A DNA stretch of 64,000 nucleotides from Sphingobacterium pedocola (GTDB lineage Bacteria > Bacteroidota > Bacteroidia > Sphingobacteriales > Sphingobacteriaceae), in contig NZ_MU158692.1 in the NCBI RefSeq assembly GCF_015209965.1, positions 62,001-126,000 of the forward strand. The letters run 5' to 3'. Positions within the stretch are counted from its first letter, which is position 1. Each line of letters starts with the position of its first letter. Below are positions 9,323 to 19,209 of this stretch, piece by piece. The notes under the pieces are model-generated. The model did not search any database. It saw only the letters and a program-made list of their open reading frames with translations, and had not been told where the DNA came from. Both the position numbers and the translations under genes were made by a program.

Positions 9323-11224
9323 CTACCATCCCGGGCTTTGAAGCAGGTTCTCATTGCGTTGCAATTCGTACTCGCGGATTGGCATAAAGTAATCCCGCTT
9401 TCTGAATTGACGTTGGAATATCACCGTAAGCTTGTAAAACTCCTCAGGCAAAACACCACGCTTATCCCATCCCAAAATCGGTTGACTTAAGATGGTCTCT
9501 GCTGTCTTCCAACGCAATAAATCCCAATATACCTGCGATTCGGTATTGAGCTCAATCCGACGTTCTTGGCGTATGATATCCTGCAATCCGCCTTTGGTAC
9601 TGTACTTGCCTTGTTGGTTAGAATACAGATCCCAAGATTCTTCTACAGTTGGGACACCAGCTCTAGTACGGATAGCGTTCAGATAATAGAATACCTCTTC
9701 ACTAGGCCCGCTAAATTCGTTTGCAGCTTCAGCATACAAGAGGTACAATTCCGTTAAACGCATATTCGGGAATAAGTAACTCGTTACGAAATAACTGCTT
9801 CCTTCCAAATAATTTTGATAGTTGATCGGTTTTTTCGGATAGTAGCCAGTCGGTGAATGAGCAGACGTTTCCCGCACTGACGAATAACGACCGCCCCTGA
9901 TTTCTAAATGAAAGTTCGCCTTATCGTCATATATACCCTGACCGTACCATATACCGCCATCGAAACCGATATTGGCATAAAATCGAGGCTCGCGATGAAA
10001 GTGGAGCTTAATTGTTTCATACCCCTCTTTCACATGGTGGTTATTTTGGACATCTCCAATACGAAAATCATACCGTCCGTTATAATCCCAAGTTTTATCA
10101 TGTTCGATCGGCAAACCTTTATCTGTATAGAACATTTCGACGATCTGTAATGGAGGTCCATAAGCGCCCGCAGTACTCGCACTGGTCAGAGTTGGACTCC
10201 AAGAACGCGGTGTTATCGCACTCTGTTGCGCATTTCCGCCGGTATTAGGCCATATCACTTCGCCATTGATATTGGCGTCTCTGGTGGCAAATGCTTCCCG
10301 TATGTTCAATTCAAAGAGCGTTGTATCGGAAAGATTCAACGTTGGTCCGGGCTGAAACTCATAGAGCTTCATACCAATTTCCGTAGCGTTGTCAATGGCC
10401 TCTTTCGCAGCGATCATCGCTCTTTGCCACTTTTCAGCCGAGTAGGTCTGGTTGAACAAAGGACCCAGTTCAGGATCGATATAATCGGCATAATCCGTAT
10501 TCCCGTTAAATAGTGGGCTGGCCGCTGTCGCCAGCACCTTTGCTTTTAGCCCCCTAGCCATTAACGCATTAATTCGGCCATACTCTGGTCGATCAATCTG
10601 CTGTAAAGGTAGATTAGGCAGGTAAACTAACGTCTCGTCCAAAAGTTCTACAATATAGTCTACACACGCGTCTACGGGCTGACGCCGGACACGTACCTCC
10701 GACATTTCCGCATCGCTCTCCAAGTTCTCCTTAATCAACGGAATAGGTCCGTACAGTTGCATTAAAAAGAAATGGTAATAGGCTTTTAAGAACTTAACTT
10801 CAGCTGCCCATTGGTCGCGCTCTGGTTGTTGCATATCGGGAACCTGCTGAATATTCTCCAGAAAAATATTACAGTCCCGGATGGCCTGAAACATATCTTT
10901 TCCACCAGCCCTTCCTTCCCAATAATTCAATAGGGGCTCTGATACATTTTGCTGTCCCATAACAAACTGGGAAGTATTGGTTGCATTAAAAGCCAAAGGC
11001 CACATTTCGAACCCCGCGAAAGACGGACTTTGCGAGGTGAGCTGTCCATGTTGTGGCAAATAAGAATAGCAGGTATATAGGTACCGCTTGGCTTCGATCC
11101 GTAAAGCAAACGAATGCTCGATCGTTCGCACATTATCCGGCACGACATCTAGGTAGTTACATCCTGATAAGCCTTGTAAGGTTAAGAAAACCAGTGATAT
11201 TTTTATAAATTTCTTCATCATCAT
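9323..11224 (-). CDS. SusD/RagB-type nutrient-binding lipoprotein
   Basis: A 633-residue SusD-family lipoprotein with lipobox GLSGC (Cys22) and NYLDVVPDN just after it, typical of the family. Family signs include the tetratricopeptide-like helical stretch around AEVKFLKAYYHFFLMQLYG and the C-terminal MRLTELYLLYAEAANE block, then IIRQERRIELNTE. It should cap the SusC barrel encoded just upstream and bind the imported compound. Only 5 bp separate it from susC. Three Met codons open the gene; ATG at 11218 (MKKFIK) is an equally good start. Confidence 0.95.
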   Translation of the reverse strand: MMMKKFIKISLVFLTLQGLSGCNYLDVVPDNVRTIEHSFALRIEAKRYLYTCYSYLPQHGQLTSQSPSFAGFEMWPLAFNATNTSQFVMGQQNVSEPLLNYWEGRAGGKDMFQAIRDCNIFLENIQQVPDMQQPERDQWAAEVKFLKAYYHFFLMQLYGPIPLIKENLESDAEMSEVRVRRQPVDACVDYIVELLDETLVYLPNLPLQQIDRPEYGRINALMARGLKAKVLATAASPLFNGNTDYADYIDPELGPLFNQTYSAEKWQRAMIAAKEAIDNATEIGMKLYEFQPGPTLNLSDTTLFELNIREAFATRDANINGEVIWPNTGGNAQQSAITPRSWSPTLTSASTAGAYGPPLQIVEMFYTDKGLPIEHDKTWDYNGRYDFRIGDVQNNHHVKEGYETIKLHFHREPRFYANIGFDGGIWYGQGIYDDKANFHLEIRGGRYSSVRETSAHSPTGYYPKKPINYQNYLEGSSYFVTSYLFPNMRLTELYLLYAEAANEFSGPSEEVFYYLNAIRTRAGVPTVEESWDLYSNQQGKYSTKGGLQDIIRQERRIELNTESQVYWDLLRWKTAETILSQPILGWDKRGVLPEEFYKLTVIFQRQFRKRDYFMPIREYELQRNENLLQSPGW

Positions 11225-11229
11225 CTTCT

Positions 11230-14200
11230 TTAAAAGTCCATTTTTACACCTACGTTAATCACGCGTTGAATGGGATATCCCAGACCATTGCCAGCCATTT
11301 CTACATCCCATAATTTAAACCGACTAAAGGTCAGCAAATTAAGCCCATCACCATAGACACGTAGGGACCCAAGACCAATCCTTTTTAACAGCCCTGTCTC
11401 CTTTTTTTCAAAGGTATATCCAACAGTCAACTGCTTGAGTCGTAAAAATTCCCCATTTCGCATCCACCAAGTACTTGTTACCTCGTTGTTAGGATTCCCC
11501 GCTTGCGAACTTAATCTCGGAAAGAGGGCATATACATCCCTGTTTTCTTGAGACCAATGGCTATCCGCATAGACCTGCAGGACATTATTCTGAATATCGC
11601 CCGCTACTGTTTCTTGATCGTATATATACCTGCGGAATGGCCCGGTAGCTGCCGGATCAATAAAAAAGGACTCTCGGGCTAAGCCTTGGAAAAAGATATT
11701 AAAGTCAAAGCCTTTGTATCCCAAAGAAATACCAAATCCGTAATTGATTTCCGGTACAGTGGGATATCCCAGCGGAACTTGATCCAAGGAGGTAATCTTA
11801 CCATCTCCATTGACATCGACATATTTAATATCTCCAGCCATAGCAGGCTTACCTGATACACTTCCCCCAAGCTGCTGTTCAGGCGAGTTGCGTACTTCTT
11901 GATCGTCGATAAACAGCCGCTCAGCAATATATCCCCGGGCTATATTGATTGGATATCCGGCACGATAAAGCCAAGGGTACTCATAGGGAGGCTCTTCATA
12001 AACCTCGAATTTACTGGTGGCATAGGTAAAGTTTGCCATACCTTGTATCCACAAACCGTTATAAAAACTCTTCTTGTAGCTCGCAGACATATCAATGCCG
12101 GAACCTCTTGCTTCGCCCATATTGGCATATATAGAAGCAGCCAATCCCATCGTGGCGGGAATATCAGCTCGCGGCATAAATATATTTTTTCGCTGTTCGG
12201 TAAACCAATCAGCCTGTATCTCCACGGCGTTATTAAATAGCCCCAACTCAAGAGCAACATTAGACTTATAGGCGGTCTCCCAAGTGATATTAGGATTTGG
12301 ATAGCGACGAACAGCAACTCCTGCCAACGATTCGTCCTGAGCGGGACCAAATACCCAACCAGGACCGGCAACAATTTCAGACATATAATAAAATCGTTGA
12401 TCAGGTGCACCAATCGCATCATTTCCCACCAGACCATAAGTACCCCTTAGCCTCAAGTTCGATATTACAGGTTGCATCGACTCAAAAAAGTTTTCCTTAG
12501 ACACATGCCAGGCTACTCCGACAGAAGGAAAAAAGCCGTACCGATATTCTTCCGAGAATCGCTCTGAACCGTTGTAACCGAAGTTGGCCTCTACATGATA
12601 TTTACCTAAGTAACCATAGGTAAATTTACCCGCTACACCGAGGTTTCGATGTGGCAGAGACAATTGAAGGCTACCTGTATTGCCGGCAAGCTCGCTGTTC
12701 ATGGTACCTACCAACAAACCGGTAACCGAATGCTCTCCGAATTTACGTTGGTAATTGGCTATGCCCTGTAAAAAAAATATAGAAGTTACATCTTTTCTAC
12801 CTAGGTTAACATCATATTCTAGGGTTTCTCTACCTGTATCTTGATTATGCAGCGTATACAGATTATTGCCATTATTATCTGCTCCGCTATATTCATATGT
12901 GAATGGAACGTAAGATCTGCCTATCTGATAATAGGCATAACGTTTGGTTGTTACACGTCCTGTAAAAGATAATCCCTCGGTAACGACGTCTAATTTTTGG
13001 TTCAGCTCAAGTTGGGCCTGCATCCTAGATTGAGAATATTCACGGTACCCCTTGACCATCTCTGCATAGGGATTCAAAAATCGACCTTCGTCGGCATTGC
13101 CAAACATGATGTGATTCAGATACTTGTAGTTTTCTCCCGGCTCGTAATAAGGCTGGAATCGTGTCGGTACGGCTCGCATAATATCACGGTATGCCTTCGT
13201 AGCGCTCTGCAAGGGACCAATATAGTCATCAAAGGTACCGCTCAAACGGACAATCAATTGGGTCTTTTCCGTTAGATTGATATTAACATTACTCAATAGT
13301 GAATACGTTTTGAGATTCACATTACTATTAAAGTTGGACACCTGAGGCACTTTTAAAATACCATTGTCTTGATTGAACGCCCCAGAAACATAATATTGCG
13401 CAATGCTCCCACCTCCCCTAACGCTTAAATTCGCCCGTTGGTTCATCGCATAGTTGTTCAGCAGTTCCTTTTGCCAATCCACAGCTGGATATTCCAAGGA
13501 ACCTCCGGGCGGTGTAAATTCTATTTGTCGTTGGCTATAGTCACCCCTTGTCAAAGGGTCTCTACCCACTGTTGCCTCATTAGCCAGTTTCATATAGGTG
13601 ATCGGATCGACCATCTCTACATTACGTGTAGCTGTGGAAAGCGAATTTTCGAGACGAAAAGATACACTGAGGGTTTCCCGGCGGCCTACTTTGGTCGTGA
13701 TCAATATGACGCCGTTTGCACCGCGGGCACCGTATAGCGCGGCAGCAGAAGCATCCTTTAAAATGGAAAAACTCTCGATATCATCCACCTGCATCCGCGC
13801 TAAGTCAGTAGTCGTGGACTCGACGTTGTCAATCAAAATAAGCGGATCTACTTTGTATCCGAATGTCGTAACACCTCGAATAAAAAAATCAGCATTATCT
13901 GCACCCGGTTCCCCCGATCGCTGAAAACCGATGACCCCTGCCACCCTACCGGCAAGAGCCGTGGTAAGGTTACTGGAAGGAATTTTTAGATCTGAAGGGT
14001 TGACCGTGGTAATCGCACCAACGACATCCTCCTTTCTTGCCCGTTGGCCGAAGGCCGTGACCACAGTTTCTCCGATCAGGTTGGATGCTTCGGCAAGTCG
14101 GACATCGATCTTGGTTTGGCCGGCCACCGTGATCTGCTGTTGGGTGAATCCCACCATACTAAAAGTCAAAACCGCATCTTTGACAAATTCATTAGGTATC

Positions 14201-14427
14201 GCCAAAACATATCGACCATTTTGGTCTGTTGTGGTTTCAATCCCGGGACGAAGCCGTATGGTAACCCCCGGCAGTGGAGCCCCTAGCGTGTCGGTAATTT
14301 GTCCGGTAACTTCTAAGGGATCTTGCAATGCAATCGATATACCGCTAACATCTTTCTCCCTCGCCATTGACGTGGAGTGAAAACTGAGAACTAACCCAAG
14401 CAGCAATAAAAAAAGCCATTTTTTCAT
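11230..14427 (-). CDS. SusC-type TonB-dependent receptor
   Basis: A complete 1065-residue receptor: signal peptide to about residue 23, a carboxypeptidase-like beta-sandwich (VTGQITDTLGAPLPGVTI onward, about 38-115), a plug with a DIESFSILKDASAAALYGAR block, then the barrel to the C-terminal RVINVGVKMDF. It heads a four-gene unit with SusD and two ligand-binding lipoproteins. No carbohydrate-active enzyme is encoded in the unit; the nearest enzymes are the exported peptidase/acylase operon upstream, which shares its upstream control region. Confidence 0.97.
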   Translation of the reverse strand: MKKWLFLLLLGLVLSFHSTSMAREKDVSGISIALQDPLEVTGQITDTLGAPLPGVTIRLRPGIETTTDQNGRYVLAIPNEFVKDAVLTFSMVGFTQQQITVAGQTKIDVRLAEASNLIGETVVTAFGQRARKEDVVGAITTVNPSDLKIPSSNLTTALAGRVAGVIGFQRSGEPGADNADFFIRGVTTFGYKVDPLILIDNVESTTTDLARMQVDDIESFSILKDASAAALYGARGANGVILITTKVGRRETLSVSFRLENSLSTATRNVEMVDPITYMKLANEATVGRDPLTRGDYSQRQIEFTPPGGSLEYPAVDWQKELLNNYAMNQRANLSVRGGGSIAQYYVSGAFNQDNGILKVPQVSNFNSNVNLKTYSLLSNVNINLTEKTQLIVRLSGTFDDYIGPLQSATKAYRDIMRAVPTRFQPYYEPGENYKYLNHIMFGNADEGRFLNPYAEMVKGYREYSQSRMQAQLELNQKLDVVTEGLSFTGRVTTKRYAYYQIGRSYVPFTYEYSGADNNGNNLYTLHNQDTGRETLEYDVNLGRKDVTSIFFLQGIANYQRKFGEHSVTGLLVGTMNSELAGNTGSLQLSLPHRNLGVAGKFTYGYLGKYHVEANFGYNGSERFSEEYRYGFFPSVGVAWHVSKENFFESMQPVISNLRLRGTYGLVGNDAIGAPDQRFYYMSEIVAGPGWVFGPAQDESLAGVAVRRYPNPNITWETAYKSNVALELGLFNNAVEIQADWFTEQRKNIFMPRADIPATMGLAASIYANMGEARGSGIDMSASYKKSFYNGLWIQGMANFTYATSKFEVYEEPPYEYPWLYRAGYPINIARGYIAERLFIDDQEVRNSPEQQLGGSVSGKPAMAGDIKYVDVNGDGKITSLDQVPLGYPTVPEINYGFGISLGYKGFDFNIFFQGLARESFFIDPAATGPFRRYIYDQETVAGDIQNNVLQVYADSHWSQENRDVYALFPRLSSQAGNPNNEVTSTWWMRNGEFLRLKQLTVGYTFEKKETGLLKRIGLGSLRVYGDGLNLLTFSRFKLWDVEMAGNGLGYPIQRVINVGVKMDF

Positions 14428-14545
14428 AAGCTAGATTTTAAATTAATAAATATGGTTGTCAATATTATCCCTTAAAAGACAGAGATTTACATTTGGTTAG
14501 ACAAGTATAAGAAATAATTTCTGACTTATGCATGATATTGTATTT
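14428..14545 (-). promoter_or_regulatory. control region A, near-copy of region B at 24970
   Basis: About 115 bp directly upstream of susC align almost without gaps to 24970-25087. Shared blocks on the plus strand include TTAATAAATATGGTTG, GACAGAGATTTACATTTGG and ACAAGTATA. On the minus strand, TATACTTG (14502-14509) differs from the Bacteroidota -7 box TAnnTTTG at one base; no clear TTG -33 box sits at the expected distance, which suggests an activator. If this is the promoter, the conserved blocks downstream lie in an untranslated leader of about 70 bases. Confidence 0.7.
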
Positions 14546-14680
14546 TTTTTAAAAAAAACGCAAAAAAAAATATTAAATCTCCATAAATCAAGCTATAAAA
14601 ATGCTCCATTGCATGTATAAGCATCTTTGTGCAACTAGTTTTATTAAAATCGAAATAACAAGCAGGACTATTCTCTGCCC

Positions 14681-17095
14681 TTACTTGTCTGAAAAATAAT
14701 TATAAAATTGCCGCGACACATCCGCTAATGTCTTCTTCACGATGTTATCTTTCACATTTTCAGAGAGCAGCACGAGCACATACGCCCGTCCATTAGGCAG
14801 GTACACGATTCCCGAGTCGTGAAATATTCCATCTATCGACCCCGTTTTGTGTGCCACTTGAACCTCTTCAGGCAACTGTGCCGGAATAACACTATTGAAT
14901 TTCTGTTCCTTTAGGATTTCGATCATTCCTTTACTTGCGGGCTCATCGATCATCGTACCTTTGGCAATCCGATCGAAAATAAGCATCAGATCGTACGCAG
15001 TAACCTGATTATTCATTCCTTTCTGGAAGGCCTTAGTATCTTCGACGCCGCGCAATACCTGAATGTCATTCGCTCCAATGCTTTTCATCGTCTTCATCAC
15101 ATTCTTAGCACCAACCTGATCTATGACAATATTAGTCGCAAGATTGCTACTCTCCGTAATCATACGGAAAATAAGATCCTGCCGGGTTATTTTTGTACCT
15201 ACCCGCGCATATAGGTCGCCCTCACTATCGGTATTGACCGGCAAAGAAAACTTGCTTTTGTCGACAATACTCTTGAAGTTGTTATACACCGTAATCGAAT
15301 CTGACAATGAAAATTTCCCTTCAGCGGCTTGTTTAAAAGCTTCTACCATGACAGGCGTTTTCATCGTACTTGCTGCATGAAACATTTCCTGTGCATTGAA
15401 TAACAGCTGCTCTCCGGTCTGCAAATCCATAAATGCGTAGGCAAATCGGCCTTCCGGTTGTTTTGCCAATATTTTCTGAATCCGCGATTTCAGATCGGCC
15501 GTGTCCAGAATGGCACGCGTATCAGGAGTTAGTGATACCCTTCCCAACGTACCTCGACCGCCAGATCGCTCCCCAACAAAACGTCCTTCGCGAATGGACT
15601 TGTCGGCATTCAGTACAAACGTCAGGAAAGGCCCCTCTCCACGATCCGGATTGTCGTATACCAATCGGAACATATCCCCATGGAAGTATTGTAACTTACC
15701 GCAATACTGGGGCGATTTGGCAAAATCGAGCCGCAGTGCCGAGTCGCCCGCGAGGCTCACGACTACACGTCCGAAGATGTCATCACGATACACGCCGGCA
15801 TAGTCTTTCAAAGGCAGCGAACGCTTGAGCATCGGATCCGGCAGCACCGGCTTGACGTTACGTCGTGTCGAATCTTCCTGCCCTTCTGAACGATCAAGTT
15901 GTTTTTTGTAACCGGCTATCCAGTCAAAGGATTCGGCCCCTAGGTAGTAATCGAGCACCTGGTTGATGATCGCCCAATACGCCCCCGAAGAAAGCTGATT
16001 CGTCAATACCACCACACCGAGCCGCTTTTCGGGCACCATCGCGATCTGCGACACAAAACCGGTGAGTAACCCGCCGTGGCCTACCACTTGCTCGCCACGG
16101 TAATCATACGTACGGAACCCCAGCGCATATCCATAAAAATGCTTTTGATTGGGCCTTAGCCATTCCGGTTCTTTACTGATGGGCATGGTACGCACAATTT
16201 TCCAAAGCTCGCGGGTAGCGGTAGGCTTGAAAATCCGACCATTATTGGGTGTACGTCCTGAATCCAGCTGTGTAATCAACCAATTGGACATATCGACAGC
16301 AGAAGATGCAATGCCGCCAGCCGGATTGCCATTGTCACCGATATTACTATCAAAGTAGTTCTCAACGACACGCAGCTTCCCGTTGCGCTGCGTATGCGCA
16401 TAGGCTATATTGGGTTGTTTCTTCAACGTCGAATATCGGTTAATACTATTGTGCATGCCAACCTTATCGAAAATTCGGACCTTAACAAAATCTTCCCAAG
16501 ACATACCAGAGGCAGCCTCAACCAATTCGCCTGCTGCCACGTATAAAATATTGTCATACGCATATACTGATCGGAAATCATGAGCCAACGGTACATCTTT
16601 GAGCTTCTCCAACAATTCTCTGCGACTGAAGGTAGAAGGCGGGAATAGGAGAAAATCATTTGTATAAGCAGGTAGTCCACTGTGATGCACCAACAAATCC
16701 CGCACCGTTAAATGTGTCGTTACATAATTATCCGAAAATTTGAGATAAGGAAGGTATTTCGTGACCGGATCCTCCCAACCGAGCATGCCTTCTTCCACGA
16801 GCATAGCCAATGCTGTCGCCGTGAATGCCTTACTATTAGAGGCGATCGTAAATAAGGTATTTTCATCAACCGGATCCGGACTGTCCATCCGCTTTACGCC
16901 ATATCCCTTGGTCATCAACACCTTACCATCCTTTACAATACCTACACCAACTCCTGGTACATTAAACTGCTCTAGCACTCGATTGATATAGTTGTCTAAA
17001 TCCGGAGGAAGATCCGAGCCTTGTGCCATCGCAAAACTTACCGAAATACTACAAAAAAGCAGCATTAAACTTTTTCTTAGCTTACTGGTATTCAT
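14681..17095 (-). CDS. double serine hydrolase: class C-like plus class A beta-lactamase-like
   Basis: One 804-residue exported protein with two complete penicilloyl-serine-transferase-type domains. Residues about 30-390 form the class C-like domain: SNSK (86-89), YDN (180-182) and HGG (340-342). About 425-520 is a small beta domain like DUF3471. About 535-804 is a class A-like domain: STMK (576-579), SSN (649-651) and KTG (750-752), with RGVED near the omega loop but no clear ExxLN. The signal peptide ends near AMAQ. It may cleave D-amino-acid peptides, esters or beta-lactams; the true substrate is unknown. It is the last gene of the five-gene hydrolase operon, 13 bp after the S9 peptidase gene. 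Confidence 0.88.
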   Translation of the reverse strand: MNTSKLRKSLMLLFCSISVSFAMAQGSDLPPDLDNYINRVLEQFNVPGVGVGIVKDGKVLMTKGYGVKRMDSPDPVDENTLFTIASNSKAFTATALAMLVEEGMLGWEDPVTKYLPYLKFSDNYVTTHLTVRDLLVHHSGLPAYTNDFLLFPPSTFSRRELLEKLKDVPLAHDFRSVYAYDNILYVAAGELVEAASGMSWEDFVKVRIFDKVGMHNSINRYSTLKKQPNIAYAHTQRNGKLRVVENYFDSNIGDNGNPAGGIASSAVDMSNWLITQLDSGRTPNNGRIFKPTATRELWKIVRTMPISKEPEWLRPNQKHFYGYALGFRTYDYRGEQVVGHGGLLTGFVSQIAMVPEKRLGVVVLTNQLSSGAYWAIINQVLDYYLGAESFDWIAGYKKQLDRSEGQEDSTRRNVKPVLPDPMLKRSLPLKDYAGVYRDDIFGRVVVSLAGDSALRLDFAKSPQYCGKLQYFHGDMFRLVYDNPDRGEGPFLTFVLNADKSIREGRFVGERSGGRGTLGRVSLTPDTRAILDTADLKSRIQKILAKQPEGRFAYAFMDLQTGEQLLFNAQEMFHAASTMKTPVMVEAFKQAAEGKFSLSDSITVYNNFKSIVDKSKFSLPVNTDSEGDLYARVGTKITRQDLIFRMITESSNLATNIVIDQVGAKNVMKTMKSIGANDIQVLRGVEDTKAFQKGMNNQVTAYDLMLIFDRIAKGTMIDEPASKGMIEILKEQKFNSVIPAQLPEEVQVAHKTGSIDGIFHDSGIVYLPNGRAYVLVLLSENVKDNIVKKTLADVSRQFYNYFSDK

Positions 17096-17108
17096 AATTT
17101 AGTATCTA

Positions 17109-19190
17109 TTAGGGTTTTAAATATTTTTGAAGAAAATCGGCTATCGCTTGATCCACTAACACCTGATTTTTGTACAACATCCAATGGTGTGTATCATCAG
17201 GTACAACAATGGCTTCAAAGGGTTTTCCTTTTTGCTCGAACCGTCTAATGAGATCTGTTGTTTGCCCGAAATCGACATTGGCATCATCATCTCCATGGAT
17301 GAATAACACGGGAGACTTCCAGCTATCGACGTAGGATATCGGTGAAGATGTTACGGCTAGTTCAATCGCTTTTGCCACATCGGGAGCGGGTTCTGCACTG
17401 GATGAGGAGGTACGACCGATGTAATTATGCACACCATGGATATCTACACCCGCTGCAAACAGATCCGAATCTTTACCCAAAGCTAGCGCCGTGAGGAACC
17501 CGCCGTAAGAACCGCCATACACCCCTATCCGCTTATGGTCAACTTGAGGTAAGGCCGCCAGCCACTCGCCAGCTGCTTTGATATCCTGATATTCGGAGGC
17601 TCCATATCTTCCCGCAAATGGGGGCCTATGAAAATCAAATCCATAGCCTATCCCTAAGCGGTAGTTTACCGAAAGGACGATAAAGCCGCGACTGGCTAAA
17701 TATTGATTCAATGCATAGGTATTGGAATAATAATCGCCATAATGCCAACCTAGCAGCATCTGCCGTTGGGGACCACCATGGATAAACACGACCGCAGGCT
17801 TCTTGCTACTCCCTCCTTTCGGCTCGAACAGCTGCGCGTAAACCGTCACACCATCCTCGGCTTTAAACTCGACACGTTTTGGCACCACCAAAGGGGCGTT
17901 TGCTAAAGAGGCTGGAATCAAGTGTTCGCCGAGCAGTCGTATATCTCCTTTGGAATTAGGCCAGGGAAGTACTGCGGGTAGAGATGGACGCGTGGCCGTA
18001 GCACTAAGAAATATCAGATGCTTTCCGTCCCCCGTAGTGGTTGGATACGTTTCTATACCAGTTCCCGGGGTGACGACCTGCATATTAGCTTTATCTACTG
18101 CTGTACGAATGAGGTGCCTACGGTCAATATCGTCGGCATCCGGCCCTGTATTTGCACTTGCCAAAAGCCAACTCCCGTCGGTCGAGGGCTTAACATGTTC
18201 CACCATGAAATTACCGGGTGTTAGTAGCATAGCTTCGCCTCCGCCTTCTGGGATCGAATACAGGTGTTGCCAGCCATCATGATACGACAGAAAAGTGATC
18301 CGTCCTTTGCTTGACCAAAACAGGTTGCCACCTGGCGCAGAACCTTCCGGCGTTTTCGGAGAACTCCACAGCTGCTTGAGATGCCCATCGGCTACATTTG
18401 CCTTCCAAATGGACCAGGGACTGATCGTCGGAGCCAAGATCGAATCGGGTGCTCCGCCACCTGCCTCTCTTTTAATAAAAACAATTTCCTTCCCATCTGG
18501 CGACCATTTTGGCGATCCATAACGGGCAAAAGTTGGGGAGATCCACTGGATAGGTGTTTTCTTATCACGATACACACCAAGTAATGAATGACCACCACGC
18601 GAGGAGATAAACGCCAAGCTCTTCCCATCTGGCGACCAATCCAGAGAACCAATGGATCCACGTGCATAGAACAGCTGTTCGGCTTTGCCCGATCCATCGA
18701 TCGGACATACCCACACCTGCCCTTGGCGTGAAAACGACACCCGCTTACCATCAGGCAAAATTTCGGGGTTGTCTGCATCTACGAGCAGCCTTGGTTCACC
18801 GCCCTCGAAGGGCATGCTCCATATCTGAACTTTCGTAGCAACCGGCAGGGAGGCTGGATTACGCGGCGTACTCGAATTGGAGCCGCCATGGTCGCCTCCT
18901 TTAACAAAGACCACCCACTGCCCGTCGGGGGAAAGCTGTAGACTCGTGATTTCATCGCCCAGATCCTCATCATAAGCCGTTCGTTTACGGAGTTCGAATT
19001 GGGGCCCTTCGGCCACATAAATGTTGCGGCGCCCTTGTTCGTTAATAGCCACCGCTATGCGGTTGCCTGTAGCTGCAGATACCAATTCGGAAGGGAATGG
19101 ATACGAGGTAAATTGTTCCATGGTAAGCTCCTGAGCCCAAATGAGGCTATTTGTGCAAATCCAAAGAAGGAGTAAAATCAAATATTTCAT
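17109..19190 (-). CDS. exported S9-family (prolyl oligopeptidase-type) peptidase
   Basis: A 693-residue protein with a signal peptide ending SLIWAQ, a TolB/PD40-type beta-propeller (about 40-400, with repeats such as WSPDGKSLAFIS and WSPDGKEIVFIK), then an alpha/beta hydrolase domain. The catalytic triad reads as Ser561 in GGSYGG, Asp636 in HGDDDANV and His668 in DDTHHW. Members cut short peptides, often releasing dipeptides or acyl amino acids, in the periplasm. It lies in the hydrolase operon 19 bp after the acylase gene. A broken copy of its first 50 codons lies at 24757-24969. Confidence 0.92.
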   Translation of the reverse strand: MKYLILLLLWICTNSLIWAQELTMEQFTSYPFPSELVSAATGNRIAVAINEQGRRNIYVAEGPQFELRKRTAYDEDLGDEITSLQLSPDGQWVVFVKGGDHGGSNSSTPRNPASLPVATKVQIWSMPFEGGEPRLLVDADNPEILPDGKRVSFSRQGQVWVCPIDGSGKAEQLFYARGSIGSLDWSPDGKSLAFISSRGGHSLLGVYRDKKTPIQWISPTFARYGSPKWSPDGKEIVFIKREAGGGAPDSILAPTISPWSIWKANVADGHLKQLWSSPKTPEGSAPGGNLFWSSKGRITFLSYHDGWQHLYSIPEGGGEAMLLTPGNFMVEHVKPSTDGSWLLASANTGPDADDIDRRHLIRTAVDKANMQVVTPGTGIETYPTTTGDGKHLIFLSATATRPSLPAVLPWPNSKGDIRLLGEHLIPASLANAPLVVPKRVEFKAEDGVTVYAQLFEPKGGSSKKPAVVFIHGGPQRQMLLGWHYGDYYSNTYALNQYLASRGFIVLSVNYRLGIGYGFDFHRPPFAGRYGASEYQDIKAAGEWLAALPQVDHKRIGVYGGSYGGFLTALALGKDSDLFAAGVDIHGVHNYIGRTSSSSAEPAPDVAKAIELAVTSSPISYVDSWKSPVLFIHGDDDANVDFGQTTDLIRRFEQKGKPFEAIVVPDDTHHWMLYKNQVLVDQAIADFLQKYLKP

Positions 19191-19209
19191 AAGTTATATT
19201 GTTAATTAA

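Noticed and set aside
11940..12437. 165-codon frame on the minus strand inside the susC gene
   Set aside because: It overlaps the true susC frame on the same strand, has a composition unlike a real protein and no recognisable family.
14546..14680. Possible terminator after the double serine hydrolase gene
   Set aside because: Only short, imperfect complementarity (around TGCATGTATAAGCAT) was found; readthrough into the susC unit cannot be excluded.
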